Position numbers and translations under genes: made by a program. Positions 62,424 to 64,000 of a DNA stretch of 64,000 nt are shown here, one piece after another. Position 1 is the first letter of the stretch. Every line of letters starts with the position of its first letter. The notes under the pieces were generated by a model. The model was not told the DNA's origin. It saw only the letters and a program-made list of their open reading frames with translations, and searched no databases. This stretch comes from Actinosynnema sp. ALI-1.44 (lineage in GTDB: Bacteria; Actinomycetota; Actinomycetes; Mycobacteriales; Pseudonocardiaceae): NCBI RefSeq assembly GCF_001984155.1, contig NZ_MTQO01000054.1, positions 496,001-560,000 of the forward strand, read 5' to 3'.

Positions 62424-63218
62424 GTGGTGGTTGATCGTCGTCGGGGGCTGCTCCTGCGGCTCGCTCTGGTCACGCTCGTGGTCGTACTGGCAGGTGGCGG
62501 GGTGTGGCTGTTGACGGCCACGTCGGCTCCGAATGCCGGTCCGGTCACCACGGAAATCCCCGCTCTGCAGGTCCAGGCCGCACCGGTACAGCCCGGCGCG
62601 GTCGTTCCCCAGCAGGCGGCGGACAGCGTGCCCCAGGCAACGCCGGGCGTCGATCCGTTGATCGCGTGGGCCAACCAGGTTGCCGCGTCGACGGGCGTCC
62701 CGGCTCGAGCGCTGCGCTCGTACGGCAACGCCGAGCTCGTGGTGCGGTCGACCACACCGGGGTGCAGGCTGTCCTGGGCCACTCTGGCGGGCATCGGCCG
62801 GATCGAGTCCAACCACGGCCAGTTCGGCGGCGCCCAGCTCGGCCAGGACGGACGGCCGACCAAGCCGGTCATCGGCGTCCCGCTGGACGGCTCGACGGGC
62901 GTGCAGCACATCGCGGACACGGACGGCGGTCGCTACGACGGCGACCCGACGCTGGACCGCGCGGTGGGGCCGATGCAGTTCATCCCCTCGACCTGGGCCA
63001 AGTGGGCCTCCGACGGCAACGGTGACGGCCGCGGCGACCCGCAGCAGATCGACGACGCGGCGCTGGCCGCCGCTCGCTATCTGTGTGCGGGCGGGCGTGA
63101 CATGGGCACACCATCGGGCTGGTGGGCTGGCGTCATGTCGTACAACAACTCTGTTCCCTATGGTCAGAAAGTGTTCGGCCTGGCCGACGGTTACGCCAAG
63201 CAAGCGCAACGTCGTTGA
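62424..63218 (+). CDS. Secreted lytic transglycosylase, MltB-like
   Basis: 264 residues. The N-terminal membrane anchor or signal RLALVTLVVVLAGGGVWLL is followed by a Pro/Ala/Gln linker (about 35-85) and a catalytic SLT domain with IGRIESNHGQFGG (catalytic Glu), GPMQFIPSTWAKW, DPQQIDDAALAAARYLC and MSYNNSVPYGQKVFGLADGYA. It cleaves peptidoglycan glycan strands in the cell wall. GTG 62424 and 62427 are equivalent starts without a clear ribosome site. Family members are cell-wall remodelling enzymes of actinomycetes. Confidence 0.9.
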   Translation: MVVDRRRGLLLRLALVTLVVVLAGGGVWLLTATSAPNAGPVTTEIPALQVQAAPVQPGAVVPQQAADSVPQATPGVDPLIAWANQVAASTGVPARALRSYGNAELVVRSTTPGCRLSWATLAGIGRIESNHGQFGGAQLGQDGRPTKPVIGVPLDGSTGVQHIADTDGGRYDGDPTLDRAVGPMQFIPSTWAKWASDGNGDGRGDPQQIDDAALAAARYLCAGGRDMGTPSGWWAGVMSYNNSVPYGQKVFGLADGYAKQAQRR

Positions 63219-63250
63219 TTTAGGGGCTCACCCAACTGACCTCTCGACCC

Positions 63251-63256
63251 TATGAT
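63251..63256 (+). promoter_or_regulatory. -10 element of the EAD-VMAP gene
   Basis: TATGAT at 63251-63256 is a near-consensus -10, 36 bases before ATG 63292. GGGGAGAGG (63277-63285) is a strong ribosome site at six bases. The gene therefore begins a new transcription unit. Confidence 0.45.
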
Positions 63257-63291
63257 GGACGGCACGCCATCGGATAGGGGAGAGGTTCCGA

Positions 63292-64000
63292 ATGACGGAG
63301 GGCAACGGCGGCGACAACGGCGTTCTTTGGCCGCTTGTCCGCGCGTTGATGAGGGTAGGTTGTCTCAACGATCTGAGCGGCCGAAACCTGGTGATCAGAA
63401 TAGTCAGCGACGAACTCGATCACCCGCTGGCCGTCGACGAATACCCGCAGACGACGACACATCTGTTCAGCCTTGTCAACGCCTGCAGACAGCGACCGGA
63501 CGGATTGTCCACGCTGCTGGTGGTCCTCGAACGACTCGAGCCGGGCTCGACCGCCATGGCGGACGTGCGGCGGGTGATCACCGAAATGATCGTCTACGAC
63601 ACGATCTCCCCGGAAGATCGCAGACAACTGTTCACGCTGCTCAGCGGTGTGGTGATCCCGGATATCGGCGATCTCTACCGCTTCGTCGCCGGTGAGGCGG
63701 CGTTGGATCTGCCGGAGCAGACGACATATCAGGAGATGTTCCGCGCGCTGGAGACGCTCAACGCGGCCGTGAGCGGCATCCCGAAACCGATCGTCTTCGT
63801 TGAACACCTCGCCAACAGGGTCCGGCTGGACCTCGCGGTCGAGCTGCGTCGCTGGGTCAGTGGTCAGGCCGGAAAACTGGGCCTCGACGCCGAGCTCGGG
63901 CAGCTGCGCGAGCAGGTCGTGCCGACCATGATCCACAAGCCGCCGCAGCGCGCGGACGGATATGTGGTGTTTCAGATCGAACGTGCTGGTCCCAGTGGTG
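63292..64000 (+). CDS. Effector-associated (EAD-like) domain plus VMAP-type protein, cut by the right edge
   Basis: 236 residues before the window ends, with no stop. Residues about 10-95 (LVRALMRVGCLNDLSGRNLVIRIVSDELDHPL..., HLFSLVNACRQRPDGLSTLLVVLERLEPGS) fit an effector-associated domain of the EAD2 kind, a small all-helical adaptor. Residues about 100-215 (RRQLFTLLSGVVIP, IPKPIVFVEHLANRVRLDLAVELRRWVSGQAG) resemble the middle region of VMAP (vWA-MoxR-associated) proteins, and YVVFQIERAG at the edge looks like the start of a VMAP C-terminal domain. In known systems such proteins bridge an NTPase-chaperone module and an EAD-bearing effector. The assignment is from remembered family patterns. 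Confidence 0.7.
   Translation, partial: MTEGNGGDNGVLWPLVRALMRVGCLNDLSGRNLVIRIVSDELDHPLAVDEYPQTTTHLFSLVNACRQRPDGLSTLLVVLERLEPGSTAMADVRRVITEMIVYDTISPEDRRQLFTLLSGVVIPDIGDLYRFVAGEAALDLPEQTTYQEMFRALETLNAAVSGIPKPIVFVEHLANRVRLDLAVELRRWVSGQAGKLGLDAELGQLREQVVPTMIHKPPQRADGYVVFQIERAGPSG

Noticed and set aside
1-64000. CRISPR arrays, tRNA or rRNA genes, insertion sequences, prophage
   Set aside because: No regularly spaced repeats, cloverleaf-like segments, transposases or phage structural gene clusters were seen; the single Pvc16-like gene is not enough to call a phage-tail cluster.

Overview
The window looks like a chromosomal segment of a high-GC actinomycete, most likely of the order Pseudonocardiales (Amycolatopsis / Kibdelosporangium / Lentzea type). 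The basis is strong G/C codon bias, many GTG starts, short or absent 5' leaders, and actinobacterial families such as the TIGR02234 trp-region membrane protein, the HTH-DUF5753/DUF397 pair, F420-type PPOX, LuxR-LAL and SulP-carbonic anhydrase. Species cannot be named from the sequence alone.

Left part (1-11.2 kb): an ABC-2 permease end, a MOSC protein, a PPOX oxidoreductase and a TetR regulator, then hisF - small membrane gene - hisI. A gene-poor repeat region and a second TetR follow, then the tightly overlapping block trpE - trp-region membrane gene - trpC - trpB - trpA and lgt. From recalled knowledge, this order is the Mycobacterium hisF...trpA-lgt...pykA-tesB locus, but here about 23.7 kb of other DNA lies between lgt and pyk.

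That inserted stretch (11.2-34.8 kb) holds an orphan EACC1-type conflict-system component and a steroid-catabolism-like SDR/reductase pair behind a KstR-type operator. Next come a 1083-residue NACHT-LRR STAND NTPase (bacterial NLR) and an iron-chelate/cobalamin-type ABC importer. After these come gltB-gltD, an aromatic amino acid lyase-like protein with an altered MIO triad, and several housekeeping or unknown genes: HAD, serine hydrolase, GPP34, APC transporter with GNAT, DUF2461, pentapeptide-repeat and zinc-ribbon proteins.

Middle part (34.8-45.6 kb): pyk - tesB - gnd, a SulP-carbonic anhydrase fusion convergent to gnd, the HTH-DUF5753/DUF397 pair with a divergent zinc-ribbon protein, and a secreted GH18 chitinase preceded by a dre(DasR)-like site.

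Right part (45.6-64 kb) is mostly regulatory: a LuxR-LAL regulator, a degenerate ABC ATPase with a short FtsX-like permease, a CebR-like LacI regulator with a nearby matching operator, an ACT-GNAT acetyltransferase, an orphan Pvc16-N protein, an atypical LuxR protein, a PDZ-containing NarX-type kinase with its NarL partner, a membrane pair, and a TetR/acyl-CoA dehydrogenase pair. Small conserved genes and a secreted lytic transglycosylase follow. The last gene runs off the edge and encodes an effector-associated (EAD-like) domain joined to a VMAP-type region, the start of an NTP-dependent conflict (immunity) system. With EACC1 and NACHT-LRR, the window holds three unlinked pieces of immune-type machinery.

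No tRNA, rRNA, CRISPR array, insertion sequence or origin was seen.
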